DNA from: Ectothiorhodospiraceae bacterium 2226
Lineage (GTDB): Bacteria; Pseudomonadota; Gammaproteobacteria; GCA-013348725
Length of the DNA: 64,000 nt
Reading direction: 5' to 3'
Assembly: GCA_013348725.1 (NCBI GenBank)
Contig: CP054689.1
Span: forward strand, 360,501-424,500
Shown: positions 51,117 through 60,069 of the stretch, piece by piece
How positions within the stretch are numbered: the stretch's first letter is position 1
Layout: each line of letters begins with the position of its first letter
Program-made: the position numbers and the translations under genes
The notes under the pieces: generated by a model
The model's database searches: none
The model's input: the letters and a program-made list of their open reading frames with translations, nothing else
Told to the model about the DNA's origin: nothing

Positions 51117-51223
51117 GCTTGGATACCCGCTCGGTTTGTTGTTGTGTCGCCGGACCGGAGCCGGCGCCTTATCGTATTTGGTCTTGTCGGCCGGGTCATA
51201 CCCGATATTGAGTATGCCGGCCG

Positions 51224-53020
51224 CTACGCCCTGGCCGCGGGACCCCACAGCCGCTGCGCCAGGCCCGAGGCACGCCGCGTATGTCGCGCGACGGCGGCTT
51301 CGAGCAACTGGGGAGGCGCGTAAACGTCGATGTGCTCTCGCGCGCGGGTGATCGCGGTATACAGCAACTCGCGGGTGAGCAGCGGGCCGTCCTGGTCGGG
51401 CAACACCAGCGCCACGCGGTCGAACTCCGAGCCCTGGCTCTTGTGCACGGTCATGGCGTAGGCCGTCTCATGCGGCGGCAGGCGCGCGGGCAGGACGCCG
51501 CGCACGCCTCGATCAGCGGGGAAGTAAACACGCAAATGCCCGTCGGGCTCCGACCACGTCACACCGATGTCGCCGTTGAACAAGCCCTGGTCGTAATCGT
51601 TACGCGTGATCATCACCGGGCGCCCGGCGTACCACAGGCCGGTGCCGCGCAGCAGCCCGGCGCCGCCAAGGGCGGCACGCACCGTCTCGTTCAGCGCGTG
51701 AAGGCCGCGCGGCCCCTCCCGCACCGCGCACAACACACGAAAGCGCGCAAAGGCATCCAGGGCTTCGGCGGGCAGCGCCGCGCGCAGGTAGGCGCGGTAA
51801 CCTTCGACTGCCAGCGCCGCCAACTCGGGCGGCGGTGCGTCCAGCAGCGCCGCGCTAACCGCCGCCGCGTCGCCTTGCTGCACAGCGGCGGCCGCCCGCC
51901 CTACGCGGCTCGCGCCGGTGAAGCGATGGCTGGTGCGCAGCAGTACCAAGCTGTCGCGCAGTGCAGGTGCGTCCGCGGCGCCGGGCACTGGGCAGCCGAC
52001 CTCGCCCAGCGCCGCCGCGAGCGGTTCCGATACCGCCTCTCCCGCGCCCTGCCACACGTCGGCCAGCACCACCCCCGCCTCCACCGAAGCGAGCTGATCC
52101 TTATCGCCCAGCAGCACCAAACGTGCCTCGGGCGGCAGCGCCGCCAACAGGCGCGCCATCAGTGGCAGGTCGATCATGGAGGCCTCGTCCACCACCAGCA
52201 CGTCGAGGTGCAGCGGGTTGCCCGCGTGATAGCGCGCCGGGCGCCCGCCGCCCGTCAGACCCAGCAGGCGGTGCAGGGTGAGCGCCACCTCGGGGATTTG
52301 CGCCAGCGCGGGGGCTGGGCAATCGAGGCGCGCGCGCGCCGCGCGTACCGCCTCGGCCAGACGCGCGGCGGCCTTGCCGGTGGGTGCGGCCATAGCCATG
52401 CGCAGGCGCCGCGGCGCGTGCTCGGCGAGCAGCGCGAGGATCGCCGTGGCGGTGGTGGTCTTACCGGTGCCGGGCCCGCCGGCGATGACCGTGAGCGGGC
52501 GCAGCGCCGCGACCGCCGCGGCCACGCGCTGCCAGTCGGGCGTCTCCCGAGCGGCCGGGAACAGGCGCTCCAGGCTCGCGCGCAAGGCGGCAGACTCGGC
52601 CACCGGCCGCCACGCGGCGGCACGCGCGCGCAGCGCCTCGGCCACCGCGCGCTCGTACACGAAGTACCGCGCCAGGTACAGGCGATCGGCGCCGTCCAGG
52701 ATCAGCGGGCGGGCGGCTGCGTCCGCCTCCTCGGCGCGCGCCACCAAGCCGCTGTCCAGCAGCGCCGCGCGCCAATCCTCGAGCGCGGGCGCGGGCGGCG
52801 CGTCCGGCCACAGTGCCCGTCCCGCCACTACGCGCAGATCGGCGCAGGCGTCCCCCGCGCCTAAGCGCTGGCTGACCAGCGCGGTCGCCAGCATCAAGGC
52901 CGCACTGGGCGCGGGCGCGAGCGCGGCGAACTGGCGCGCGAGATGAAAATCGAGATCGCGCAGCGCGCCCTGTTGCCAGGCACCGTGCAATAGGCGCTCC
53001 GCCGCACTCAGTTCACTCAT
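51224..53020 (-). CDS. recD: Exodeoxyribonuclease V alpha subunit RecD
   Basis: This is the fast 5'-3' helicase of the RecBCD complex in double-strand break repair. The 598 residues include Walker A GGPGTGKTT (about 180-188), VVDEASMIDLPL (motif II) and the C-terminal AMTVHKSQGSEFDRV and LYTAITRAREH motifs of superfamily 1 helicases. It overlaps the recB stop by 4 bases, indicating coupled translation. Length equals that of E. coli RecD. Confidence 0.95.
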   Translation of the reverse strand: MSELSAAERLLHGAWQQGALRDLDFHLARQFAALAPAPSAALMLATALVSQRLGAGDACADLRVVAGRALWPDAPPAPALEDWRAALLDSGLVARAEEADAAARPLILDGADRLYLARYFVYERAVAEALRARAAAWRPVAESAALRASLERLFPAARETPDWQRVAAAVAALRPLTVIAGGPGTGKTTTATAILALLAEHAPRRLRMAMAAPTGKAAARLAEAVRAARARLDCPAPALAQIPEVALTLHRLLGLTGGGRPARYHAGNPLHLDVLVVDEASMIDLPLMARLLAALPPEARLVLLGDKDQLASVEAGVVLADVWQGAGEAVSEPLAAALGEVGCPVPGAADAPALRDSLVLLRTSHRFTGASRVGRAAAAVQQGDAAAVSAALLDAPPPELAALAVEGYRAYLRAALPAEALDAFARFRVLCAVREGPRGLHALNETVRAALGGAGLLRGTGLWYAGRPVMITRNDYDQGLFNGDIGVTWSEPDGHLRVYFPADRGVRGVLPARLPPHETAYAMTVHKSQGSEFDRVALVLPDQDGPLLTRELLYTAITRAREHIDVYAPPQLLEAAVARHTRRASGLAQRLWGPAARA

Positions 53021-56000
53021 GCGCCCCCCCCGCGCAGCAGTGCGTCCAGCTCCGTCACGACCTCGAACGGCGGGCGCGCGTCGAACACGCCCTGTCCGGG
53101 CGGCGCGTCGGCCTGCATGCCGCGCAGGAACAGGTAATACACGCCGCCCATGTGCCGGTCGTAGTCATAGCCCGGCACGCGCTGCGCGAGGTAGCGGTGC
53201 AGCGCCACGGTGTACAGCAGGTACTGCGCGTCGTAGCGGTGCTGCGCTACGGCGGCGGCCAGCGCGGGGCGTGCATAGGCGGCCGCGTCCACGCCCAGGT
53301 AGTTCGACTTGTAGTCGATGACGTAGAAACGCTGCTCGCGCTCCACCACCAGATCGATGAAGCCGCGCATCATGCCCTCCAGCGCGGCGGGCGGCAGTGG
53401 TGGCAACTCGCAGGGTTCCGCCCAGGCGCGGCGCAGACAAACGTCGAGACGCTCGGCGCGTAGCGGCGCGAGCGGAAAATAGAACTCGATCTCGGGCCGG
53501 CGGGCCTCCGGCGGCACGGCGGCCAGGCACAGCCCCCCGGCGTTCAACGGGGCGTCCAGCGGCGCGTGCAACACGTCGTGCACCAGGCGCTCCACCACGC
53601 CCTGCCATTGGCGCGCGTAGCCGTAGCGTGCCAGCACGCGCGCGAGTTCCGGCGCGCGCTCGTGCGGCTCCGATTGGAAATCCAGCCCCTCCAGCACCGC
53701 ATGCAGACACGTGCCCGCCTGCGCGCCGCGCGGAAAGGCATGGATGTCGCGCGGCGCGTCCGCGGCAGGCAGCGGCGCCGCGGTGTGCGCCGCCTCCAGG
53801 CGCGCGACCAGATTCGAGTAGCTCTCGATGCGCCAGCCGTGGGCGATGCTGCCGCCGAAGCGGCGCGCGGCGAGTTCGGGCGGGTGCTTCGGCGCGAGCG
53901 GCGCGCGGTCCGTGTGCTCCGGCAGCGGCGCGAGCCGCACGTGGCCCTGCTGCGCGAGGCGCTCCCACGGCGTCCACCAGTCCTCGGGCGCGAGGACCTT
54001 CACCGCCTCGGCCACGCTCTGTCCCTCCCGCGCCGCGTCCTGATACAGCAGATACGCGAGTGCCGAGTCATGCGCGCCGTTCACCGGCCCCCAGGCGAGG
54101 TAGCAGGTGTACTTGGCGCGCGTGAGCGCCACGTACAAGAGGCGCAGGCTCTCGGCCAGGGCCTCGCGCGCGGCCAGCGCGCGGTGCGTCTCATCGCTGC
54201 CGTCGAGGTCCAGCGTCAGCGCGCCGTGCGCGTCGTGGAACAGCAGCGGCTCGTTCTTGCGCAGCGTCTTGCCGTGCCAAGGGAAGGGCAGGAACACGAC
54301 CGGGTACTCCAGGCCCTTGCTGCTGTGGATGGTGACGATGTGCACCAGGCCCTCGTCACTCTCCAGGCGCAGCATCTGCTCGTCGGCCGCGGTCTGATCG
54401 CGCTGCTGCATGAGCCAACGCAGCAGCGCCGCGGGCGGGCGTGTGCGCGCCGCCTCCTGCAGCAGCTCGCCCAGTTGCAGCAGATTGGTCAGGCGCCGCT
54501 CGCCGCCCAGCACGCCGAGCAGGCGGGGGGCCACGTCCAACTCGCGCAGCAGACCGCGGAACATGGCCATGAAGCCGCGCGTGCGCCACTGCTCGTGATA
54601 GCGCTGAAAGCGCGCCAGCCACACCTCCCAGGCGCGCTCGTCCTCGGCGAGCGCGGCGAGCGCGGGCACATCCACGCCCAACAGGCGCGTGAGCAGCGCC
54701 CCACGCAGCGCGCCCTCCTCGGCCGGATGGGCGAGTGCGTACAGCACGCGGCCCAGTTCCTCGGCTTCTTCGGTGGCGTACACCGAGTCTTGTCCCGTGT
54801 ACACGCTGCGCACGCCGCACGCGCGCAACGCCCCTTGTACCAGCGCGGCATGGCGCCGGGTTGGCACCAGCACCGCGAGGTCGGCCGCGCGCAGCGGCGC
54901 CTCGCCGAGTTGCGCGCGGCCCTGGCCACTCGCGGCCAGCAGGCGCGCGATTTCGCCGGCCACGGCCTCGGCCACCGCCGCCTCGGCCGCGCCCTTGGTC
55001 AGCGCCTCGCCCGCCAACTGCCACACCTGCAGGGGCGCGGGCGGCGCGCCCTCCACCCGCAGCGGCGCGGCGTCGGCCTCGCCCGCCGCCTCCACCGGCT
55101 GGAAGGCGATGGCCGGCTCGTAGATGAACGGCGCGCGCGCCGAGCCGAACAGCGTGTTCAATGCGTCCACCAGCGCCGAGGTGGAGCGCCAGTTGCGCGT
55201 GAGCGTATAGCGTCCCTCCTCGGGCGCGTCGGCCCGCGCGCTCATGTAGGTAAAGATGTCGCCGCCGCGAAAGCTGTAAATGGCCTGCTTGGGGTCGCCG
55301 ATCATGAACAGCCCGCCCTGCTCGGACGGGCCGTAGACGCGTTGGAAGATGCCGTACTGCACGGCATCGGTGTCCTGGAACTCGTCGATCAGGGCGACCG
55401 GGTGACGCGCGCGGATGCCGCGCGCGAGCTCCGCGGCGCGCGGCCCGTGCAGGGCGTCGTGGAGTTCGCGCAGCAGATCGTCGTAGGCTAGGCGCCTGGC
55501 CGCACGGCGGCGCTCGCGCAGGGTCTCGGCCGCATAGCGCAACGCCTCGTGCAGCACCACCGCGGACAGGCGCTCGACGCCCTCGCACAGCGCTTCCCAG
55601 GCGGCGAAGAAGTCGTGCTCGGGCGGCGCGTGGCCCTTCTTGAAGCCGGTGGCGATCTTGGCAGGCAGGTAGCGCTTGCCGCACTCGGGCACCGCGAGCA
55701 CGAGGCGGCCCTGCGCGAAGTAGGCGTGCAACTCGTCGAGGTCCGCGGCGAGCCTGCGGTACTTGTTGCCGTTCCAACCGGGATAGGCCTTCAACACCTC
55801 GCCCAGCGGCTCGCCGCCGTTGGCCCACAACGTGGCGGCGCGCCGCCACCGCGCATCCAGCGCCTGCAAGGCGGCGTCGATGGAATTCCACGCGGGCGGC
55901 GGCGCGAGGCGCGCCTGCGCTACGCGCCCGACTAGCGCGCGCAGCGCGTCCCACAGCCCGGCCGGCTCGCCCCAGCGATGGAGCACGAACTCGGCCAGCG

Positions 56001-56496
56001 CCGGCGGCGCGCCGTGAAAACGCGTGCGCCAGAAATCCTGCATCACCTGTAGCCCGGCGGCGGCGTCCTCGCCCTCGAACTCCAGGTCGAACAGCATGCC
56101 GCTCTCGAAGGCGTGATCCTGCAGCACGCGCTGGCAGAAACCGTGGATGGTGTAGATGACCGCCTCGTCCATGCGCAGCAGCGCCGACTCCAGGCGCGAA
56201 CGCAGCGCCTGCGCATCACCCGCGCGCGCCAGCACGGCGCGCAGCGTGTCGTCGGGCTCGCCCTGCCCGTCCAGCGCCAGACGCGCGTCGCGCAGGCGGC
56301 TGCGGATGCGCCCGCGCAGTTCGGCGGTGGCCGCCTTGGTGAAGGTCACCACCAGGATCTGCGCCGGGTCCAAGCCCGCCTCCAGCACCAGGCGCAGGTA
56401 CAGCGCTGCGAGGGTGTAGGTCTTACCCGTGCCGGCGCTGGCCTCGATCAGGCAGGGGCCGTGCAGCGCGAGCGTAGCGGAATCAAGCGGGCGCAT
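53017..56496 (-). CDS. recB: Exodeoxyribonuclease V beta subunit RecB
   Basis: This helicase-nuclease unwinds DNA 3'-5' and loads RecA. The protein of 1159 residues starts at ATG 56496 (MRPLDSATLALHG) with Walker A ASAGTGKTYTL. VTFTKAATAELRGR, LIDEFQDTDAVQY and VHIVTIHSSKGLEYPVV are the helicase motifs. The C-terminal nuclease has the D-x-K signature in RFYVIDYKSNYLG. It overlaps recC by 14 bases. The protease gene ptr, which separates recC and recB in E. coli, is absent. Confidence 0.95.
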   Translation of the reverse strand: MRPLDSATLALHGPCLIEASAGTGKTYTLAALYLRLVLEAGLDPAQILVVTFTKAATAELRGRIRSRLRDARLALDGQGEPDDTLRAVLARAGDAQALRSRLESALLRMDEAVIYTIHGFCQRVLQDHAFESGMLFDLEFEGEDAAAGLQVMQDFWRTRFHGAPPALAEFVLHRWGEPAGLWDALRALVGRVAQARLAPPPAWNSIDAALQALDARWRRAATLWANGGEPLGEVLKAYPGWNGNKYRRLAADLDELHAYFAQGRLVLAVPECGKRYLPAKIATGFKKGHAPPEHDFFAAWEALCEGVERLSAVVLHEALRYAAETLRERRRAARRLAYDDLLRELHDALHGPRAAELARGIRARHPVALIDEFQDTDAVQYGIFQRVYGPSEQGGLFMIGDPKQAIYSFRGGDIFTYMSARADAPEEGRYTLTRNWRSTSALVDALNTLFGSARAPFIYEPAIAFQPVEAAGEADAAPLRVEGAPPAPLQVWQLAGEALTKGAAEAAVAEAVAGEIARLLAASGQGRAQLGEAPLRAADLAVLVPTRRHAALVQGALRACGVRSVYTGQDSVYATEEAEELGRVLYALAHPAEEGALRGALLTRLLGVDVPALAALAEDERAWEVWLARFQRYHEQWRTRGFMAMFRGLLRELDVAPRLLGVLGGERRLTNLLQLGELLQEAARTRPPAALLRWLMQQRDQTAADEQMLRLESDEGLVHIVTIHSSKGLEYPVVFLPFPWHGKTLRKNEPLLFHDAHGALTLDLDGSDETHRALAAREALAESLRLLYVALTRAKYTCYLAWGPVNGAHDSALAYLLYQDAAREGQSVAEAVKVLAPEDWWTPWERLAQQGHVRLAPLPEHTDRAPLAPKHPPELAARRFGGSIAHGWRIESYSNLVARLEAAHTAAPLPAADAPRDIHAFPRGAQAGTCLHAVLEGLDFQSEPHERAPELARVLARYGYARQWQGVVERLVHDVLHAPLDAPLNAGGLCLAAVPPEARRPEIEFYFPLAPLRAERLDVCLRRAWAEPCELPPLPPAALEGMMRGFIDLVVEREQRFYVIDYKSNYLGVDAAAYARPALAAAVAQHRYDAQYLLYTVALHRYLAQRVPGYDYDRHMGGVYYLFLRGMQADAPPGQGVFDARPPFEVVTELDALLRGGGA

Positions 56497-59400
56497 CGTG
56501 ACCCTCCAGGTGCTGCGCGTCCAAGAGCCGGCCGCACACCGTCTCCGCGAGCTCCAGGAAACGCGCCGCGTCCACCAGATCGCGCTCGCCCCACAACAGG
56601 CGCCGCCAGGCATCGCGCGTGTCCATGCCGTTGCGCGCCGACTTCAGGGCGGCGGCGCGGCGCGCGTCCTGCGGCGATTTGTCGCCCTTGCGCAGCGTCT
56701 CCAGCGCGGCGAGCGCGGCCTCCGGTTCGAAGGGGAGCGGCGCGCTCAGCCCCTCGCGGTACAGCGCGAGCAAGCCGGCGAGCACAGCCTGCGCGTCCGT
56801 GCAGGTCTCCAAACTCAGCGTCTCCTCGCGGCCAACGTAGAAGCTCGCATCCGCCACGCCCGCCGCGTTCAGCGCGAGGTGACGCAGCCACAGCTCCAGC
56901 CTGTCCTGCGCCCGCAGCTTGCCGCTGCGGTACAGCACCAGGCCGTGCGCGCCGATGCCGGTCAACCAGCCGGTGAGGCGCACGCCGTCCAGGGTCAGAT
57001 CCAGTTCCACCCGCTGCGGCATCGCCGGCAGCAGGGGACGCAGCACCTCGGCCTGCGCGCGCGCCACGCGCGCCAGCGTCTCGAACTCGACCGCCCCGAA
57101 TGCGCCACTCGGCAAGCGCCCCGCGGCGTGCATGCGTTCCGCCAGCGCCTCGGCGGGCTCGTCGCGCAGGAAGGCCTCCACCAGATCGCGGCGCAGGCCG
57201 TAACCGTCCAGGCCGCCGACGGCGAACGGTTCGGCATCCTCCAGCGCGGCCTCCTCGCGCGGCAGGCGCACGCCCAGGCGCTGCTCCAGGAAGGCGCGCG
57301 CGGGGTTCCTGAACAGCGCCACCAGCGCCTCCAGGTCCACCTCGGCCAGCGCCGGCTCGGGCAGCGACGAGGACATCCGCGGCGGCGGCTCGGTGGGGCC
57401 GCGCGCCAGCGCCTGTGCGGCCGGCAGCCATTCCTCGGCATACGAGACGGGCGGTGCACCGTCGCCGTAACAGCGTGTGCTGAACGGCTGCAGCGGATGT
57501 TCGCTGACCAGACACGTGCGGGCGTCTTTGCCCCAACCTACCGCGACATAGTCCAACAACTCGCTCACCAGCACCGAGGGCGGACGCTCGCTGTTGTCGC
57601 GCGCGTCGCGCCCCACGTAGCTCAGGTGCAGGTGTTCGCGCGCCGAGAGCAGCGCCTCCAGGAACAGGTAGCGGTCCTCCTCGCGCGGGCTGGGGTCGCC
57701 TCGGCGCGGGGTCTCGGCCATGAGATCGAAGCTCGGTGGGCGCGCGCGGCGCGGGTAGGCCTCGTCGTCCAGGCCGAGCAGGCATACCACGCGAAACGGG
57801 ACGGCGCGCATGGGCACCAGGGTGCAGAAGGTCACGCCGCCGGAGAGAAAGCCGCCCGGCCCCGCCGGAGTCGCGAGTTGACGCTCCAGATGCTCGCGCA
57901 GCACCTCCACCGTCACCGGCAGCTCGTAGCCGGCACCCGTGGTCTGCTTCACCCACGCGTCCAGCGCGTCGCGCACCGCCTGCACGGCAGCGGCTTCGTC
58001 CTCCTCCTCGGCCTCGAAAAAGCCATCGAGCAGCGCGTTCACCGTCTCCTGCCAGGCCACGGGCGCCAGCGGCTGGGCGAAGCGGGTGGCAAAGCTCTGC
58101 AGGCGCGCCACCAGGGTCTGCAGGCGTCCCAGCGCTTCGGCCTCGCCGCCCTCGATGCCCGCGCAGGGCAGCACGCCCTGCACCAGCGCCGCGCTCGCCT
58201 CGGGCATGGCGTAGCCCAGGAACAGGCGGCGCAGGCCGAAGGCCCAGGTGTTGGCCTCCTCGGCGGGCAGCCCGGCGGCGGCGCGCTGCGCGCCGTCCAG
58301 GCCGTGGCGCACGCCGCTGTCGCGCACCCATTGGTGCAGCAGCGGCAGATCGCGCTCGGCGAGCCCGAAGCGCCGCAGCAGGGACGGCGTCTCCAACAGC
58401 TCGGCCACGCGCCCGGCCTCGAAGCGCCAGCTCGGCAGGGTCAACAGCTCCAGCGCCACCGCCACCAGCGGGTGCAGCTCACGCGGGCCGCGGTCGGCGA
58501 GGCTCCAGGGGATGTGGCGCGGCGGCGGGGCATTGCCGAAAACGGCCTCGACGTACGGGGCATACAACGCCACGTCGGGTGTCATCACCACCACGTCGCG
58601 CGGCGTGAGTCCCGGCAGGGCCTCGAACAGCGCCAGCAGCCGGTCGTGCAGCACCTCCACCTCGCGCAGCGGGCTGTGGCAGACATGCACGCGCAGCGTG
58701 TCGTCGGCCTCGGCGAGGCGCCGCTCACCGGGGGCTGGGGTGGTGAGTGCCAGGATGTCGCGCTGGAGGGTCGGCAGCAGGGTCCCGCCCGCGGGGGCGA
58801 CGAAGTGCTCGTGCTCCTCGCCCGCGTAGTCGTGCAGCTGCTCCAGGAAGGCGCGTCCCAGGCCGCCCCAGGAGGCCAACAGCGGGTTACCGACCTCCAT
58901 ATAGGAGGCGAACAGGTCGCCCTGACGCTCCTGCACCCGCGCGCGGGTGCGCGGCGTGACGATGTCGCCCCAGTAGGCGGTACACGGATTGAGCACGAAC
59001 ACCTGCACATCTGCGCGCTCGGCCACCGCGGCCAGCACGTCCAGGTACGCCGGCGCCAGTGCCGACAAACCGAACACGCTCACGCGCGACGGCAGGCCCT
59101 TGCTACCGAGGCCGGCCGCCCGCTTGCGGTCCGCGTAGCGCTGCAGCAAGTGCCCCCGGTGCGTGCGCCCCTCGGCCAACGCGCGCCACAGCGGCGCCTG
59201 CCAGGGGTCCTCGGACGCTCCGCCCCGCTCCCACGCGTGCAGCCAGTCGGGCCGGTACACCGAGTAGCGGTCGAACACGTCCGCGATACGGCGGCTGAGT
59301 TGATACAGCTTGAGCGGCCGGTCGCGCCCCTCCAGGTACCCGCGCAGGGTCTCGAATCCGGGCGTCTCCACCCAGTCGGGCAGTACGGCCATGCAGCGCC

Positions 59401-59674
59401 ACAGGAGGGTCTCGCGGTCCAGCACGGGCCCGCTCGGCGGCGCGTCCAGTTGCGCCTGCAGCACCCGCCATACGAAAGCGGCCGGCAGCACGAACTCCAG
59501 ATTGGCCGCCACGCCCGTGCGCTCGGCCAACTGCAGCGCCACCCAACGCCCCATGCCTTGACTGGCGGTCACCACCAACTCGGGCGTCAGGGCGCCCTGC
59601 GGGGGTTCGGCCAAGCGTTGCATCAGGCCCGCCAGCAAGTCTTCCGCTCGGTTGCTGTGATGGATGTGGAGCAT
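56483..59674 (-). CDS. recC: Exodeoxyribonuclease V gamma subunit RecC
   Basis: This non-catalytic subunit of RecBCD scans for Chi. The protein of 1063 residues starts at ATG 59674 with MLHIHHSNRAEDLLAGL, the usual RecC beginning; a longer frame upstream has no site. SQGMGRWVALQLAE and VVVMTPDVALYAPYVEAVF are typical of its inactive helicase fold. It opens the recC-recB-recD operon. Because E. coli-type Chi recognition residues cannot be judged by eye, the Chi sequence of this organism remains open. Confidence 0.93.
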   Translation of the reverse strand: MLHIHHSNRAEDLLAGLMQRLAEPPQGALTPELVVTASQGMGRWVALQLAERTGVAANLEFVLPAAFVWRVLQAQLDAPPSGPVLDRETLLWRCMAVLPDWVETPGFETLRGYLEGRDRPLKLYQLSRRIADVFDRYSVYRPDWLHAWERGGASEDPWQAPLWRALAEGRTHRGHLLQRYADRKRAAGLGSKGLPSRVSVFGLSALAPAYLDVLAAVAERADVQVFVLNPCTAYWGDIVTPRTRARVQERQGDLFASYMEVGNPLLASWGGLGRAFLEQLHDYAGEEHEHFVAPAGGTLLPTLQRDILALTTPAPGERRLAEADDTLRVHVCHSPLREVEVLHDRLLALFEALPGLTPRDVVVMTPDVALYAPYVEAVFGNAPPPRHIPWSLADRGPRELHPLVAVALELLTLPSWRFEAGRVAELLETPSLLRRFGLAERDLPLLHQWVRDSGVRHGLDGAQRAAAGLPAEEANTWAFGLRRLFLGYAMPEASAALVQGVLPCAGIEGGEAEALGRLQTLVARLQSFATRFAQPLAPVAWQETVNALLDGFFEAEEEDEAAAVQAVRDALDAWVKQTTGAGYELPVTVEVLREHLERQLATPAGPGGFLSGGVTFCTLVPMRAVPFRVVCLLGLDDEAYPRRARPPSFDLMAETPRRGDPSPREEDRYLFLEALLSAREHLHLSYVGRDARDNSERPPSVLVSELLDYVAVGWGKDARTCLVSEHPLQPFSTRCYGDGAPPVSYAEEWLPAAQALARGPTEPPPRMSSSLPEPALAEVDLEALVALFRNPARAFLEQRLGVRLPREEAALEDAEPFAVGGLDGYGLRRDLVEAFLRDEPAEALAERMHAAGRLPSGAFGAVEFETLARVARAQAEVLRPLLPAMPQRVELDLTLDGVRLTGWLTGIGAHGLVLYRSGKLRAQDRLELWLRHLALNAAGVADASFYVGREETLSLETCTDAQAVLAGLLALYREGLSAPLPFEPEAALAALETLRKGDKSPQDARRAAALKSARNGMDTRDAWRRLLWGERDLVDAARFLELAETVCGRLLDAQHLEGHDAPA

Positions 59675-59839
59675 GGTCTGCCGCCGAAGAGAGCCTCGTA
59701 CTCTACCAGAGCGCCGCGACCACTCGCGTCGCAAGCCACGCCCCGGTCCGCACCACGGTAAAACGTGCACTTAGCTGATAAGGGTAAACCCCTACAACCC
59801 TAGATAAACAACCCCATTTCAAGGTGATAGGGTTTTTCG

Positions 59840-59968
59840 TCAAATGGACCTGCGCAGGAGTCACCCCTTCGGCGCGAGCGCACGGAGGTGCGCCGACTAA
59901 GGATGGTCGGCGCCATGGAAGGCGACCGAATCTCGGTCGCCCGCCGCTATTTGCGGCGGGCGATTTTT
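59840..59968 (+). ncRNA. Candidate RsmY/RsmZ (CsrB-class) small RNA
   Basis: A transcript of about 125 bases on the plus strand would contain five GGA motifs (59846, 59857, 59884, 59901, 59917). Four have the CsrA/RsmA context ANGGA. CACGGAGGT at 59881-59889 matches the high-affinity consensus CANGGANGU exactly and sits in the loop of GCGCAC/GTGCGC. AAGGATG lies in the loop of GCCGAC/GTCGGC (59893-59910). The RNA would end at a strong terminator. No protein gene lies on this strand from 46431-47479 to the window end, so the terminator has no other owner. Promoter and exact 5' end were not determined. Confidence 0.6.
59937..59968 (+). terminator. Rho-independent terminator of the candidate sRNA
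   Basis: An 11-bp perfect stem TCGCCCGCCGC/GCGGCGGGCGA with loop TATTT is followed by five T. A second perfect hairpin GGCGACCGA/TCGGTCGCC (59921-59941) shares 5 bases with the 5' arm, so the two compete. The T-run is on the plus strand only. Confidence 0.9.
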
Positions 59969-60069
59969 CATTTCAGCATGCCGACTTCCCTTTGGGGCCG
60001 CGAGAGACCCTTCGCGCGCCCTTCCCTCGTCAACCCTCTCGCGAGCGGCCACTCCGCGCCGCTGAACGA

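Noticed and set aside
46041-51200. Possible integrated element at tRNA-Arg
   Set aside because: No integrase and no direct repeat of the tRNA 3' end was found downstream. The region may still be variable, but no mobile element can be claimed.
54356-55954. Long overlapping frames on both strands inside recB and recC
   Set aside because: They are composition-driven shadows rich in Arg/Ala/Gly. The recBCD reading frames carry all helicase and nuclease motifs without interruption.
59840-59968. A metabolite riboswitch (guanidine-II, fluoride, c-di-GMP or glycine type)
   Set aside because: No conserved core of these classes is present, and there is no downstream plus-strand gene to regulate. The GGA-loop pattern fits a CsrA-binding RNA better.
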